Part shown: in pieces, positions 50,385 through 58,395 of the stretch
How the letters are laid out: each line of letters opens with the position of its first letter
How positions within the stretch are numbered: the first letter of the stretch is position 1
Assembly: GCA_016223165.1 (NCBI GenBank)
Contig: JACRPO010000003.1
Coordinates: forward strand, 484,646 to 548,645
Source of the DNA: Burkholderiales bacterium
GTDB taxonomy: Bacteria; Pseudomonadota; Gammaproteobacteria; Burkholderiales; Burkholderiaceae_C
Direction of reading: 5' to 3'
DNA length: 64,000 nucleotides
Program-made: the position numbers and the translations under genes
The notes under the pieces: generated by a model
Told to the model about the DNA's origin: nothing
The model's database searches: none
What the model saw: only the letters and a program-made list of their open reading frames with translations

Positions 50385-51417
50385 GAGCGCGGATGCGGCC
50401 GCGAGTGCCGCCACCGCCGCCGGTGCACCCGTCGCCGCGCGCGCCGCCCACCCCGACCGCGCCGTCGCTGTCGCCGCCCCCGCCACGCTGAGCACACGCC
50501 TGCGCCGGCGTGCCGCGGCCTGGAGCCCGACCACCCGCGGCCTGCTGTGGACGGTGGGCGCGGGCCTGTGCTTCACGCTGCTCAACGCCTTGATGCGCGC
50601 GCTGGCGCAGTCGGTCGACCCGATGCAGTCCCAGTTCATGCGCTACGCGATGGGCCTCCTCATCCTGCTGCCGCTGGTGTGGTGGCGCGGGCCGCGGCAC
50701 TACATGCCCAGGAGCATCGGCGGCCAGTTCTGGCGCGGTGGCTTCCACTCCTCCGGGCTTATGCTGTGGTTCCTGGCGCTGCCGCGCATCCCGCTGGCGG
50801 ACACCACCGCCATCGGCTTCACGACGCCGCTGTTCATCATGATGGGCGCACGCATCTTCTTCGGCGAGCCGATGCGCTGGGAGCGCTGGCTGGCGACGGT
50901 GCTCGGCTTCGCCGGCGTGCTCATCGTCGTCGGGCCGCGGCTGGGGCTTAGCGGTGGTGGTGGTGGCGGCAGCGGCGCCGGCGAGCTGTGGCATCTGGTG
51001 ATGCTCGCGAGCGCGCCGCTCTTCGCCGGCAGCTTCCTGCTCACCAAGGCGCTCACGCGGCACGAGACTGCCGGCGTCATCCTGCTGTGGCAGTCGATCA
51101 CGGTGACGCTGTTCAGCCTGCCGCTGGCCCTGCTCTACTGGGGGCCGCTGACGGCGCTGCAGTGGCTCGGCTTCCTGCTCTGCGGCCTGCTCGGCAGCGC
51201 CGGGCACTACTGCGTCAACCGCGGCCTGGCGGCGGCCGACATCTCGGCCACGCAATCGGCGAAATTCCTCGACCTCGTCTGGTCGGCCTTCTTCGGCTTC
51301 GCGTTCTTCGGCGACATCCCCACCGAGACGACGCTGCTCGGCGGCTCGGTCATCGCCGCGGCGACGCTGTGGGTGGCGCGGCGCGAAGGGCGGCGCGGCG
51401 CCGGAGCAGGCGACTGA
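50350..51417 (+). CDS. EamA-type (DMT superfamily) transporter
   Basis: About 355 residues if started at TTG 50350, inside the end of the upstream gene, with GGAAG upstream; an ATG at 50290 is in frame but deeper in that gene. The conserved part starts near 50530: ten hydrophobic segments in two EamA halves (GLCFTLLNALMRALAQSVDPMQSQFMRYAMGL, GGFHSSGLMLWFLALPRIPLADTTAIGFTTPLF, HYCVNRGLAAADISATQSAKFLDLVWSAFFGFAFFGD). The first 60 residues are Ala/Pro-rich and not part of the family. It would export or import a small metabolite of the GntR operon. Confidence 0.82.
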   Translation: MPLPEIPPPGAESADAAASAATAAGAPVAARAAHPDRAVAVAAPATLSTRLRRRAAAWSPTTRGLLWTVGAGLCFTLLNALMRALAQSVDPMQSQFMRYAMGLLILLPLVWWRGPRHYMPRSIGGQFWRGGFHSSGLMLWFLALPRIPLADTTAIGFTTPLFIMMGARIFFGEPMRWERWLATVLGFAGVLIVVGPRLGLSGGGGGGSGAGELWHLVMLASAPLFAGSFLLTKALTRHETAGVILLWQSITVTLFSLPLALLYWGPLTALQWLGFLLCGLLGSAGHYCVNRGLAAADISATQSAKFLDLVWSAFFGFAFFGDIPTETTLLGGSVIAAATLWVARREGRRGAGAGD

Positions 51418-51481
51418 GCACACGCCGGCACGGCAGTGCCGCCCCGCCCGGGCGCGATACTTCGCCCCGCCGGAGACCCGC

Positions 51482-52612
51482 TTGAACGCCGCCGAAGCCC
51501 CCTCACGTATTCGCATCGCGCGCGCCGACCTCGACGACGCGGCCGCAGGCGGCCTGCTGCCACCGGAGGCAGTGGCACCCCTGTGGAACCACCTCGCCGC
51601 CAGGGACGCGGGCGCCGCACCGCGCTCAGCCGCTGCCGCAACAGCCGCACCCGACTCGCCCCGCTTCAGCTTCACCCACCTCCTCTACTACTTCGGCGGC
51701 CTGCTCGCCATCGGCGCGGCGACGCTGTTCATGACCGAGGGCTTCCAGCGCCTCGGCTCATGGGGGCTGTTCGCCATCGCCGTGGCCTACGCGGCGGCCT
51801 GCGTATGGGCAGCGGGCCGCCTCGACGCGCGCGGCCTGGCCATCCCCGCGGGCATCGTCGCCACGCTCGCGATCTGCCTCGTGCCGCTGGCCACCTGGGC
51901 GATCCAGCATGCCTTCGGGCTCTGGCCCGAGGGCGGCACCGGCAACTATCGCCAGTACCACACGCACATCGACTGGCGCTGGCTGACGCTCGAGTTCGTG
52001 ACGCTGGCCGCCGCCGCGGTGGCGCTGTGGGCGCTGCGCCATCCGTTTCTGATGATGCCGGTGGCCATCACGCTGTGGTACATGAGCATGGACCTCGCAC
52101 GCCTCGTCGTCGCGCCCGGCTCGGGCAGCGAGACCTGGACCTTCTACCGCGACTTCTCGATGTTCTTCGGGCTCGCGATGGCGCTGCTCGGCTTCTGGAT
52201 CGATGCGCGCAGCCGGGCACCCGGGGCCAGCCGGCGCGACTACGCCTTCTGGCTCTACCTGCTGGGCATGCTGACCTTCTGGTGCGCGCTGACGGCGCGG
52301 CGCTCGGACAGCGAAGTCGACAAGCTGCTCTACGGCCTGCTCAACCTCGGCTTCGTCTTCCTCGGCGCGGTGCTGCAGCGGCGCATCTTCACGATCCTCG
52401 GCGGCCTCGGCGTCGCGCTGTACCTCGGGCACCTGAGCTACAAGGTGTTCAAGGACAGCCTGCTCTTCCCGCTCGCGCTGACGCTGATCGGCTTCGCCGT
52501 CATCGCCGGCGGCATCTGGTGGCAGCGCCACGAGGCGCGCATGCAGGCGCTGATGCGCGCGCGCCTGCCCGCCGCGCTGCAGCGCTGGCTGCCGCCCGCC
52601 GCTGGCGGCTGA
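51482..52612 (+). CDS. DUF2157-like multi-spanning membrane protein
   Basis: 376 residues from TTG 51482, supported by GGAG at seven bases and by the 65-bp distance to the preceding stop. The N-terminus holds a short helical part (RADLDDAAAGGLLPPEAVAPLWNHLAA) typical of DUF2157 proteins, then about ten hydrophobic helices (HLLYYFGGLLAIGAATLFMTEGF, LLNLGFVFLGAVLQRRIFTILGGLGVALYLGHL). Family members are membrane proteins of unknown function. The link with the neighbouring operons is not clear. Confidence 0.75.
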   Translation: MNAAEAPSRIRIARADLDDAAAGGLLPPEAVAPLWNHLAARDAGAAPRSAAAATAAPDSPRFSFTHLLYYFGGLLAIGAATLFMTEGFQRLGSWGLFAIAVAYAAACVWAAGRLDARGLAIPAGIVATLAICLVPLATWAIQHAFGLWPEGGTGNYRQYHTHIDWRWLTLEFVTLAAAAVALWALRHPFLMMPVAITLWYMSMDLARLVVAPGSGSETWTFYRDFSMFFGLAMALLGFWIDARSRAPGASRRDYAFWLYLLGMLTFWCALTARRSDSEVDKLLYGLLNLGFVFLGAVLQRRIFTILGGLGVALYLGHLSYKVFKDSLLFPLALTLIGFAVIAGGIWWQRHEARMQALMRARLPAALQRWLPPAAGG

Positions 52613-52701
52613 ACCGCCCCTCCACCGCCCTCCACTGGCCTGAACGCGGCCCGCGGCCCGTACGCGCCAGACCCGAACAACAACGACACAAGGCCCCTGC
52701 C

Positions 52702-53733
52702 ATGGACGCCTGGTACAGCGACCACCACCAAGCCCACCACGACCAGAGCGAGCTGATCGGCGGCCAGCTCGTCGCCGGCTTCGAGCTGCCGCTGCGCGCC
52801 GAGCGGGTGCTCGACGCCTTTCTCGAGGCGGGTGTCGGCCTCGTGCACGCGCCGCCCGATGCCGGCCTGGCACCGATCCTCGCCGTGCACGACGCCGACT
52901 ATGTCGACTTCCTGCGCGGCGCCTGGGACGCCTGGCGGGCCATCGGCTATGCGCATCCGGCGCTGCCGATGGTCTGGCACGCCGGCCTCGGCCTGCCCAC
53001 GGAGTGCCCGCGCCACATCGAGGGGCAGCTCGGCTACTACGCGATGGATGCGGCCAGCGCCATCGTCGCCGGCACCTGGACAGCTGCCTACTGGAGCGCG
53101 CAGTGCGCCATCGCCGCCGCCACCGAGCTGGTGCACGGCGCGCCGGCCGCCTTCGCGATCTGCCACCCGCCCGGCCACCACGCCACGGCGCGCGCCATGG
53201 GCGGCTACTGCTACCTCAACAATGCCGCCATCGCCGCGCAGCAGCTGCGCGCCCTCGGCCAGCCGCGCGTGGCCGTGCTCGACATCGACTACCACCACGG
53301 CAACGGCACGCAGGCGATCTTCTGGCAGCGCGACGATGTCTTCTTCGCCAGCCTGCACGCCGACCCGCACGACGACTACCCCTACTTCAGCGGCCACGCC
53401 AGCGAGCGTGGCGCCGGCGAGGGCTACGGCGCGACGCTGAACCTGCCGCTGCCGGCCGGCACCGAGGCGCCCGAGTACCTGGCGGCGCTCGAGCAGGCCC
53501 TCGACGCCGTGAACGCGGCCGGCTGCACCGCCGTGGTGGTGTCGCTCGGCGTCGACACCTTCGAGCGCGACCCGATCTCACGCTTCCGGCTGCACGAAGA
53601 GGACTTCGGCGAGATCGGCCGCCTGCTGCAGCGGCTGCCGCGGCCGGCGCTCTTCGTCTTCGAGGGCGGGTATGCGACTGACGAGGTGGGGCGCAACGCG
53701 GTGGCGGTGCTGCAGGGGTTCGAGGGCGGTTGA
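52702..53733 (+). CDS. Histone-deacetylase-family amidohydrolase (acetylpolyamine amidohydrolase-like)
   Basis: 343 residues from ATG 52702. The zinc-enzyme marks are complete: ICHPPGHHATA with the His pair, DIDYHHGNGTQ with the zinc-binding Asp and His, GVDTFERDP with the second Asp, and FEGGYATDEVG with the transition-state Tyr. Bacterial proteins of this length and pattern are mostly acetylpolyamine amidohydrolases, which release acetate from acetylated polyamines. The gene follows the DUF2157-like gene by 89 bp, on the same strand, and is convergent to the SDR. Confidence 0.88.
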   Translation: MDAWYSDHHQAHHDQSELIGGQLVAGFELPLRAERVLDAFLEAGVGLVHAPPDAGLAPILAVHDADYVDFLRGAWDAWRAIGYAHPALPMVWHAGLGLPTECPRHIEGQLGYYAMDAASAIVAGTWTAAYWSAQCAIAAATELVHGAPAAFAICHPPGHHATARAMGGYCYLNNAAIAAQQLRALGQPRVAVLDIDYHHGNGTQAIFWQRDDVFFASLHADPHDDYPYFSGHASERGAGEGYGATLNLPLPAGTEAPEYLAALEQALDAVNAAGCTAVVVSLGVDTFERDPISRFRLHEEDFGEIGRLLQRLPRPALFVFEGGYATDEVGRNAVAVLQGFEGG

Positions 53734-53757
53734 CGCGGCGCGGCCCTCAGCCGGCGC

Positions 53758-54573
53758 TCATGCCGGCGCGTGCCAGCCCGCGTCGACCCACAGTTCGCCG
53801 CTGACGGCCGAGTTCGCGAGCATGAAGCAGATCGCATCGGCGATCTCCTCGGGCGTGATCAGCCGGCCGAGCTGCGTGAAGGGCAGGATGTTCCTGGCGA
53901 CGTAGTCCGCGCCCATGGCGCGCACCATTGGTGTGTCGGTGAAGCCGGGGTGGATGACGCTGCAGCGCACGCCGTAGAACATCGCCTCCTTCATGATCGT
54001 CGCCGCCGCGCCTTCGAGGCCGGCCTTGGTGCTGGCGTACGAGATCTGGCCGCGGTTGCCCTGCGACGAGATCGAGCCGATGAAGACCACCGAGCCCTGG
54101 ATCCGCTCGTCGGGCATCCAGCGCTTCAGGCCCCTGGCGGCGCGGTCTTCGGCGATGCGGCCGATCATCTCCAGCGCCCAGTACACCGGCGCGATGAGGT
54201 TCACGTCGACGACGAGCTTGAATTGCTCGAGCGGGTAGATGCGCGCCTTGCCCGTCGCCTTGTCGACGCGCACGGCGAGATCGTCGCGCGTGATGCCCGC
54301 AGCCGGCACGCACAGCGTGACGGGGCCGTGCGCGGCGCTGACCTCGTCGAAGACCGCGGCGCGAAACCGTGCGTCGGTGGTGTCGCCCTGGAAGGGGAAC
54401 GCAAAGGTGCGCCCGGCCTCGGCGTTGAGCGTCTCGGCAACGCCGTGCACGGCCTCGCTCACGTCGACCAGGGCCACCGCGGCCACGTCGCGCCGCGCCA
54501 TCGCAGCGGCCACCGCGCGGCCGATGCCGCTGGCGCCGCCGGTGATCACCGCGGCCCTGTTCGGGAACTCCAT
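53758..54573 (-). CDS. Short-chain dehydrogenase/reductase
   Basis: 271 residues from ATG 54573 with AGGAGGCG at good spacing. The NAD(P)-binding motif is TGGASGIGRA, the catalytic Ser is in FIGSISSQG, and the Tyr/Lys pair in SYASTKAG. An inserted segment of about 25 residues (IAEDRAARGLKRWMPDERIQG) precedes the catalytic strand. It probably acts on a hydroxy- or oxo-acyl substrate; the substrate is unknown. It is divergent from the phasin-like gene. Confidence 0.88.
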   Translation of the reverse strand: MEFPNRAAVITGGASGIGRAVAAAMARRDVAAVALVDVSEAVHGVAETLNAEAGRTFAFPFQGDTTDARFRAAVFDEVSAAHGPVTLCVPAAGITRDDLAVRVDKATGKARIYPLEQFKLVVDVNLIAPVYWALEMIGRIAEDRAARGLKRWMPDERIQGSVVFIGSISSQGNRGQISYASTKAGLEGAAATIMKEAMFYGVRCSVIHPGFTDTPMVRAMGADYVARNILPFTQLGRLITPEEIADAICFMLANSAVSGELWVDAGWHAPA

Positions 54574-54786
54574 GTCACGCCTCCTGCCTCGTTCGTTGCG
54601 CCGCGGCACTGTAGTGGATCAGCCGACGCGTCCCCCGGAATCGCACGCGCGCAGGCCGCGCTTGCGTCGGCCTTCTGGAGTGCTCTCCCTAGGCCGCGCG
54701 CCGACTTTAGGTTTCGCGCACTACGCGCCAGGCACGACACTGGTCGCGTTCTCACTGTTCAACCAGACCCGCGAAAGACAACAGCC

Positions 54787-55353
54787 ATGCGCACCCAGAC
54801 CCTCACCGATGTCACGCTGAAGACCCTGCACAACTACCAGACCGCGGCGACGCAGGCCGTGGCGGCCTACCACGCCGGCGGCCAACGCCTGGTGGGCCTG
54901 GTCAACGGCACGCTGCAGGCGCGCCTGTATCCGCAGACCGCCAGGTTCGCGCCCCGTGCCACCGAGCGCATGAATGCGCTGCGCGGCAACGTCAGCGGAA
55001 GCGTCGTCAAGGGCATGGACCAGGCGGCAGAGCGCACTTCGCAGGCCATCGAGCGTGGCGCCGAAGCCGCTGCCGCCGGCCTGACGAAGGTCGCCGGCCT
55101 CGCCACCGAGCTCGGGAACCCGTATGTCGCGGGCGGCCTCGATGCGGCCGCGCGCCTGTCGCTGCCGGCGGCCAAGCTGGCGCTCGCCGTCTCGGGCAAG
55201 GTGGCCGAAGGCGCCACGACGCTCGCCACCGCCGCCGGCGCACATCCGGTGAAGAAGGCCGCACGGAAGGTCGCCACGGCGGCCAAGCGCGCGCACAAGT
55301 CGGTCAAGGCCGCAGTGCCCAAGGCGCGCAAGACGGCGCGCGCTGCGGCCTGA
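54787..55353 (+). CDS. Phasin-like protein with histone-H1-like tail
   Basis: 188 residues from ATG 54787; the upstream site is weak (GAAAGA). The first 145 residues are amphipathic and helical (LKTLHNYQTAATQAVAAYHAGG, MDQAAERTSQAIERGAEAAAAGLTKVAGLA), as in granule-binding phasins. The last 45 residues are Lys/Ala-rich (KKAARKVATAAKRAHKSVKAAVPKARKTARAAA), like bacterial histone-H1 proteins and PhaM/AlgP tails, and could bind DNA. This combination would link polyhydroxyalkanoate granules to the nucleoid, but no PHA gene lies here. Confidence 0.65.
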   Translation: MRTQTLTDVTLKTLHNYQTAATQAVAAYHAGGQRLVGLVNGTLQARLYPQTARFAPRATERMNALRGNVSGSVVKGMDQAAERTSQAIERGAEAAAAGLTKVAGLATELGNPYVAGGLDAAARLSLPAAKLALAVSGKVAEGATTLATAAGAHPVKKAARKVATAAKRAHKSVKAAVPKARKTARAAA

Positions 55354-55446
55354 TCGAGCCGCAACTGAGCCGCGACGGACCGGGTCGCTCCGGGCCGCCT
55401 GAGCGCGGGCGAACGAGTCAACCAAACCGGCTCGCCCGGCGCGGCA

Positions 55447-56346
55447 TCAGGTGCGCAGCTGCGCGTTGAAGAACGCCACCGTGCGCTGCCAGGCGAGCCT
55501 GGCCGCAGGCTCGTCGTAGCGCGGCGTGGTGTCGTTGTTGAAGCCGTGCTGCGTGCCCGGGTAGCTGAAGGCCTGCAGGCGCACGCCGGCGGCCTTCAGC
55601 GCCTGCTCGTAGGCGGCGGCGCCGGTGTTGACCCAGTCGTCCTTCTCGGCGTTGTGGATCATCAGCGCGGCCTTGATCTTCGCCGCGTCGGCCGTCGGCT
55701 GGCTGCCGCCGTAGAACGGCACCGCCGCGGCGAGCCACGGCAGCCGCACGGCGAGCAGGTTGGACATCGCACCGCCATAGCAGAAGCCGACGACGCCGAC
55801 GCGCGGGCCGACATCGCCCAACGCGCGCAGCCACTCGGCCGCCGCCGCGAAGTCCTCGCGCGTCTTCACCTGGTCGAGCTTCGCGAACGCCGCGCGCGCC
55901 TTGTCCTCGTCACCCGGATAACCGCCGAGCGGGAACAGCGCATCGGGCGCGAAGGCGACGAAGTTCTCGAGCGCGACGCGGCGCGTCACGTCCTCGATGT
56001 GCGGGTTGAGGCCGCGGTTCTCGTGCACGACGAGCACGCCGGGCAGCTTGCCGGCCGCGTCCTTGCGCTTGACGAGATAGCCGCGCACCTTGCCGTAGCC
56101 CGCCGGCGAATCGATCTCGACGAAGCGCGCCACGAGCCGCGCATCGTCGGGCTTGACCTGCTGCGCCTCGGCGAACCTGGGGTTCAGCGCCTCGAGCAGC
56201 ATCGCCGCCGTCACGCCGATGGGCGCATGGCGCGCCGCGCCCTCGAGAAAGCCGCGCCGGTCGATGCGGCCGTGCACATACTGGTCGAACAGGCGCATCA
56301 CCTCGGGGTCGAAGTCGCGCGCGCTCAGGCGGGGTTCAATGGGCAT
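55447..56346 (-). CDS. Dienelactone hydrolase family protein, probably exported
   Basis: 299 residues from ATG 56346. The N-terminal region contains RIDRRGFLEGAARHAPIGVTAAMLLEAL, a twin-arginine-like export signal set in about 30 residues from the start, as in other long dienelactone-hydrolase-like proteins. The hydrolase triad is visible: nucleophile in VGFCYGGAMSN (Cys), EKDDWVNTG (Asp) and TQHGFNNDT (His). True dienelactone hydrolases of the modified ortho pathway are about 235 residues and cytoplasmic, so the substrate may differ. A tandem repeat lies just upstream of the start. Confidence 0.85.
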   Translation of the reverse strand: MPIEPRLSARDFDPEVMRLFDQYVHGRIDRRGFLEGAARHAPIGVTAAMLLEALNPRFAEAQQVKPDDARLVARFVEIDSPAGYGKVRGYLVKRKDAAGKLPGVLVVHENRGLNPHIEDVTRRVALENFVAFAPDALFPLGGYPGDEDKARAAFAKLDQVKTREDFAAAAEWLRALGDVGPRVGVVGFCYGGAMSNLLAVRLPWLAAAVPFYGGSQPTADAAKIKAALMIHNAEKDDWVNTGAAAYEQALKAAGVRLQAFSYPGTQHGFNNDTTPRYDEPAARLAWQRTVAFFNAQLRT

Positions 56347-56368
56347 CGAGGGCTCCAGCGAGTGTCCT

Positions 56369-56409
56369 GCAAGGCGTCCGGCAAGGCGTCCGGCAAGGCG
56401 TCCGGCAAG
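56369..56409. repeat. 12-bp tandem repeat upstream of the dienelactone hydrolase gene
   Basis: Three exact units of GCAAGGCGTCCG plus a five-base partial fourth start 23 bp upstream of the ATG at 56346. They lie between two divergent genes, so here the repeat is not coding but could change promoter spacing. Confidence 0.92.
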
Positions 56410-56453
56410 CGGCGGGCAGCTTAGACTGGCAGAGAAGCCCCAGTGCCCCCACG

Positions 56454-56495
56454 GAGTTCGACATGACGAGTTCGACATGACGGGTTCGAAATGAC
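56454..56495 (+). repeat. 14-bp tandem repeat at the start of the RraA-like gene
   Basis: Two exact units GAGTTCGACATGAC and a third with two changes, GGGTTCGAAATGAC. Each unit has its own ATG (56463, 56477, 56491); because 14 is not a multiple of three, the three ATGs lie in three different frames. Only 56491 opens the RraA-like frame. Confidence 0.95.
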
Positions 56496-57210
56496 CGCCG
56501 CCATCCCGATGCAGCTCGACGCCGGCGCGATCGACGTGCTGTCGCAGGTGACCACGGCCACGCTGACGACGATCCTGCTGAAGAAGGGGCTGCGCAACGT
56601 GTGGATGCGCGGCACGCGGCCGCTGCGGCCCGGCGGGCCGCGCATCGTCGGGCGCGCCTTCACGCTGCGCTTCGTGCCGGCGCGCGAAGATCTCGCCACG
56701 CCCGAGTCGTGGGCCTCGCCGATCTCGACGCGCGCGGCGATCGAAGACATGCCCGCCGGCTGCGTGGCCGTCGTCGATTCGATGGGCGTGGCCGACGCCG
56801 GCATCTTCGGCGACATCCTGTGCGCGCGCATGGCCCGGCGAGGCGTGGCGGCGCTGGTCACCGACGGCGTCGTGCGCGACCTCGCCGGCGTGCTCGGCAC
56901 GGGGCTGCCGGTGTGGTGCAGCGGCGCCGCCGCGCCGCCCTCGGTGGCCGGGCTCACCTTCGTCGGCTGGCAGCAGCCCATCGGCTGCGGCGGCGTCGCC
57001 GTTTTCCCCGGCGACGTGGTGGTGGTGGACGACGACGGCGCCGTGCTCATCCCGGCCAACCTGCTCGCCGAGATGCTGGTGCTGGCGCCCGAGCAGGAGC
57101 GGCTCGAGGCCTGGATCATGGCCGAGGTCGAGCGCGGCGCAGCGCTGCCCGGGCTCTACCCGCCGAACGCGCAGAACAAGGCGCGCTACGAGGCCACGCG
57201 CAAGAAGTAG
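56491..57210 (+). CDS. RraA-like family protein (possible 4-hydroxy-4-methyl-2-oxoglutarate aldolase)
   Basis: 239 residues from ATG 56491, the third of three tandemly repeated ATGs. The sequence VTTATLTTILLKKGLRNVWMRGTRPL, ISTRAAIEDMPAGCVAVVDSMGVADAGIFGDILCARMARRGVAALVTDGVVRD and VFPGDVVVVDDDGAVLIP is the RraA/HMG aldolase fold, with a G-x-x-x-R-D-like motif at the metal site (VTDGVVRDL). Family members split 4-hydroxy-4-methyl-2-oxoglutarate into pyruvate, or regulate RNase E. With several aromatic-degradation genes in the window, an aldolase role is the better guess. Confidence 0.82.
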   Translation: MTAAIPMQLDAGAIDVLSQVTTATLTTILLKKGLRNVWMRGTRPLRPGGPRIVGRAFTLRFVPAREDLATPESWASPISTRAAIEDMPAGCVAVVDSMGVADAGIFGDILCARMARRGVAALVTDGVVRDLAGVLGTGLPVWCSGAAAPPSVAGLTFVGWQQPIGCGGVAVFPGDVVVVDDDGAVLIPANLLAEMLVLAPEQERLEAWIMAEVERGAALPGLYPPNAQNKARYEATRKK

Positions 57211-57270
57211 CGGCCGGGACCGGCAAGTGGCGACGCCCGCAGCGGCCTGCCCCGACGCAGTGCGCGCGGC

Positions 57271-57310
57271 TCTGGCCTCGAACGTCTCCCTCAGGCCTCG
57301 AACGTCTCCG
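57271..57310. repeat. 20-bp tandem duplication over the aldo/keto reductase stop
   Basis: TCTGGCCTCGAACGTCTCCC and TCAGGCCTCGAACGTCTCCG lie head to tail. The second copy codes for the ETFEA end and stop of the aldo/keto reductase; the first copy, downstream of the stop, has TCT in place of the stop triplet (TCA on this strand). Confidence 0.85.
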
Positions 57311-58331
57311 TGTCGACCTCGCTCGACGCCTGTGCGCTGTAGCGCGGCCCCGAGACGCTCTTGTGGTTGACGAGGGCACCGGCGCGTTCGATCACGGCAG
57401 CGGGCAGGCGCAGCGTCGCGGCGCCGAGATCTTCGAGCAGATGGTCGACGCGCGTCGTGCCCGGGATCGGCACGATGTCCTCGCCCTGCGCGAGCAGCCA
57501 GGCCAGCGCCAGCTGTGCCGGCGTGGCGCCAGCCTCGCGGGCGAGCGCGACGAAGCCTTCGCGCAGCTTCAGGTTGGCCGCCCAATGCGCCGGCTCGCTG
57601 AAGCGCGGCATGCCGCGGCGGATGTCCTTCGCATCGAGCTCGCTCACCACGGGCGGCGCGGCCGTGAGGTAGCCGCGCGCCACCGGGCTGAAGGCGACGA
57701 AGGCGGCGCCGAGCTCGCGGCAGGCGGCGAGCACGGCGATCTCGGCATTGCGCGTCCACAGTGAATACTCGGTCTGCACGGCGGCGATCGGGTGCACGGC
57801 GTGCGCGCGCCTGAGCGTCGCCGCCGACACTTCCGAAAGGCCGAGCGCGCGGATCTTGCCCTCGGCCTTCAGCCGCGCCATCTCGCCGACGCTCTCTTCG
57901 ATGGGCACCGCCTTGTCCCAGCGGTGCAGGTAGTAGAGGTCGATGACCTCGGTGCCGAGCCGCTTCAAACTGTCTTCGCAGTTGCGGCGCACGGCCTCGG
58001 GGCGGCCGTCGATGACGCGCTTCATGCCGTCGTCGAAGGGCACACCGGCCATGCCGCCCTTGGAGCTGAGGACGATGCGGTCGCGGTGCGGCGCGAGCAC
58101 GCGGCCGACGAGCTTCTCGTTGCCGCCAAAGCCGTACAGCGCGGCCGTGTCGAACAGCGTCACGCCCGCCTCGAGCGCCGCCAGCAGCACGCGCTCGGCC
58201 TGCTCGGGCGGCGGCGGCGTGCCGTAGGCGTGGCTGAAGTTCATGCAGCCCAGGCCGATCGGGCTGACGCTGAAGGGGCCGATGCGGCGCGCTGCGGCGC
58301 GTGTCGTCTTGCTGGGGGATGCTTCGGTCAT
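57291..58331 (-). CDS. Aldo/keto reductase
   Basis: 346 residues from ATG 58331 with GGAG upstream. The (beta/alpha)8 marks are present: GLGCMNFSHAYG, TLFDTAALYGFGGNEKLVG with Asp and Tyr of the catalytic tetrad, VLSSKGGMAG with Lys, and LYYLHRWDKAVP with His. NADPH-binding parts IPGTTRVDHLLEDL close the barrel. The group reduces aldehydes and ketones, and the substrate is not evident. It is convergent with the RraA-like gene. Confidence 0.9.
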   Translation of the reverse strand: MTEASPSKTTRAAARRIGPFSVSPIGLGCMNFSHAYGTPPPPEQAERVLLAALEAGVTLFDTAALYGFGGNEKLVGRVLAPHRDRIVLSSKGGMAGVPFDDGMKRVIDGRPEAVRRNCEDSLKRLGTEVIDLYYLHRWDKAVPIEESVGEMARLKAEGKIRALGLSEVSAATLRRAHAVHPIAAVQTEYSLWTRNAEIAVLAACRELGAAFVAFSPVARGYLTAAPPVVSELDAKDIRRGMPRFSEPAHWAANLKLREGFVALAREAGATPAQLALAWLLAQGEDIVPIPGTTRVDHLLEDLGAATLRLPAAVIERAGALVNHKSVSGPRYSAQASSEVDTETFEA

Positions 58332-58395
58332 GCCGTCTCCGCCTGTTCCGGGTTGCGGCACGAAGTATCCCCGCTGGTGCGCGGCGCTCGGGTCC

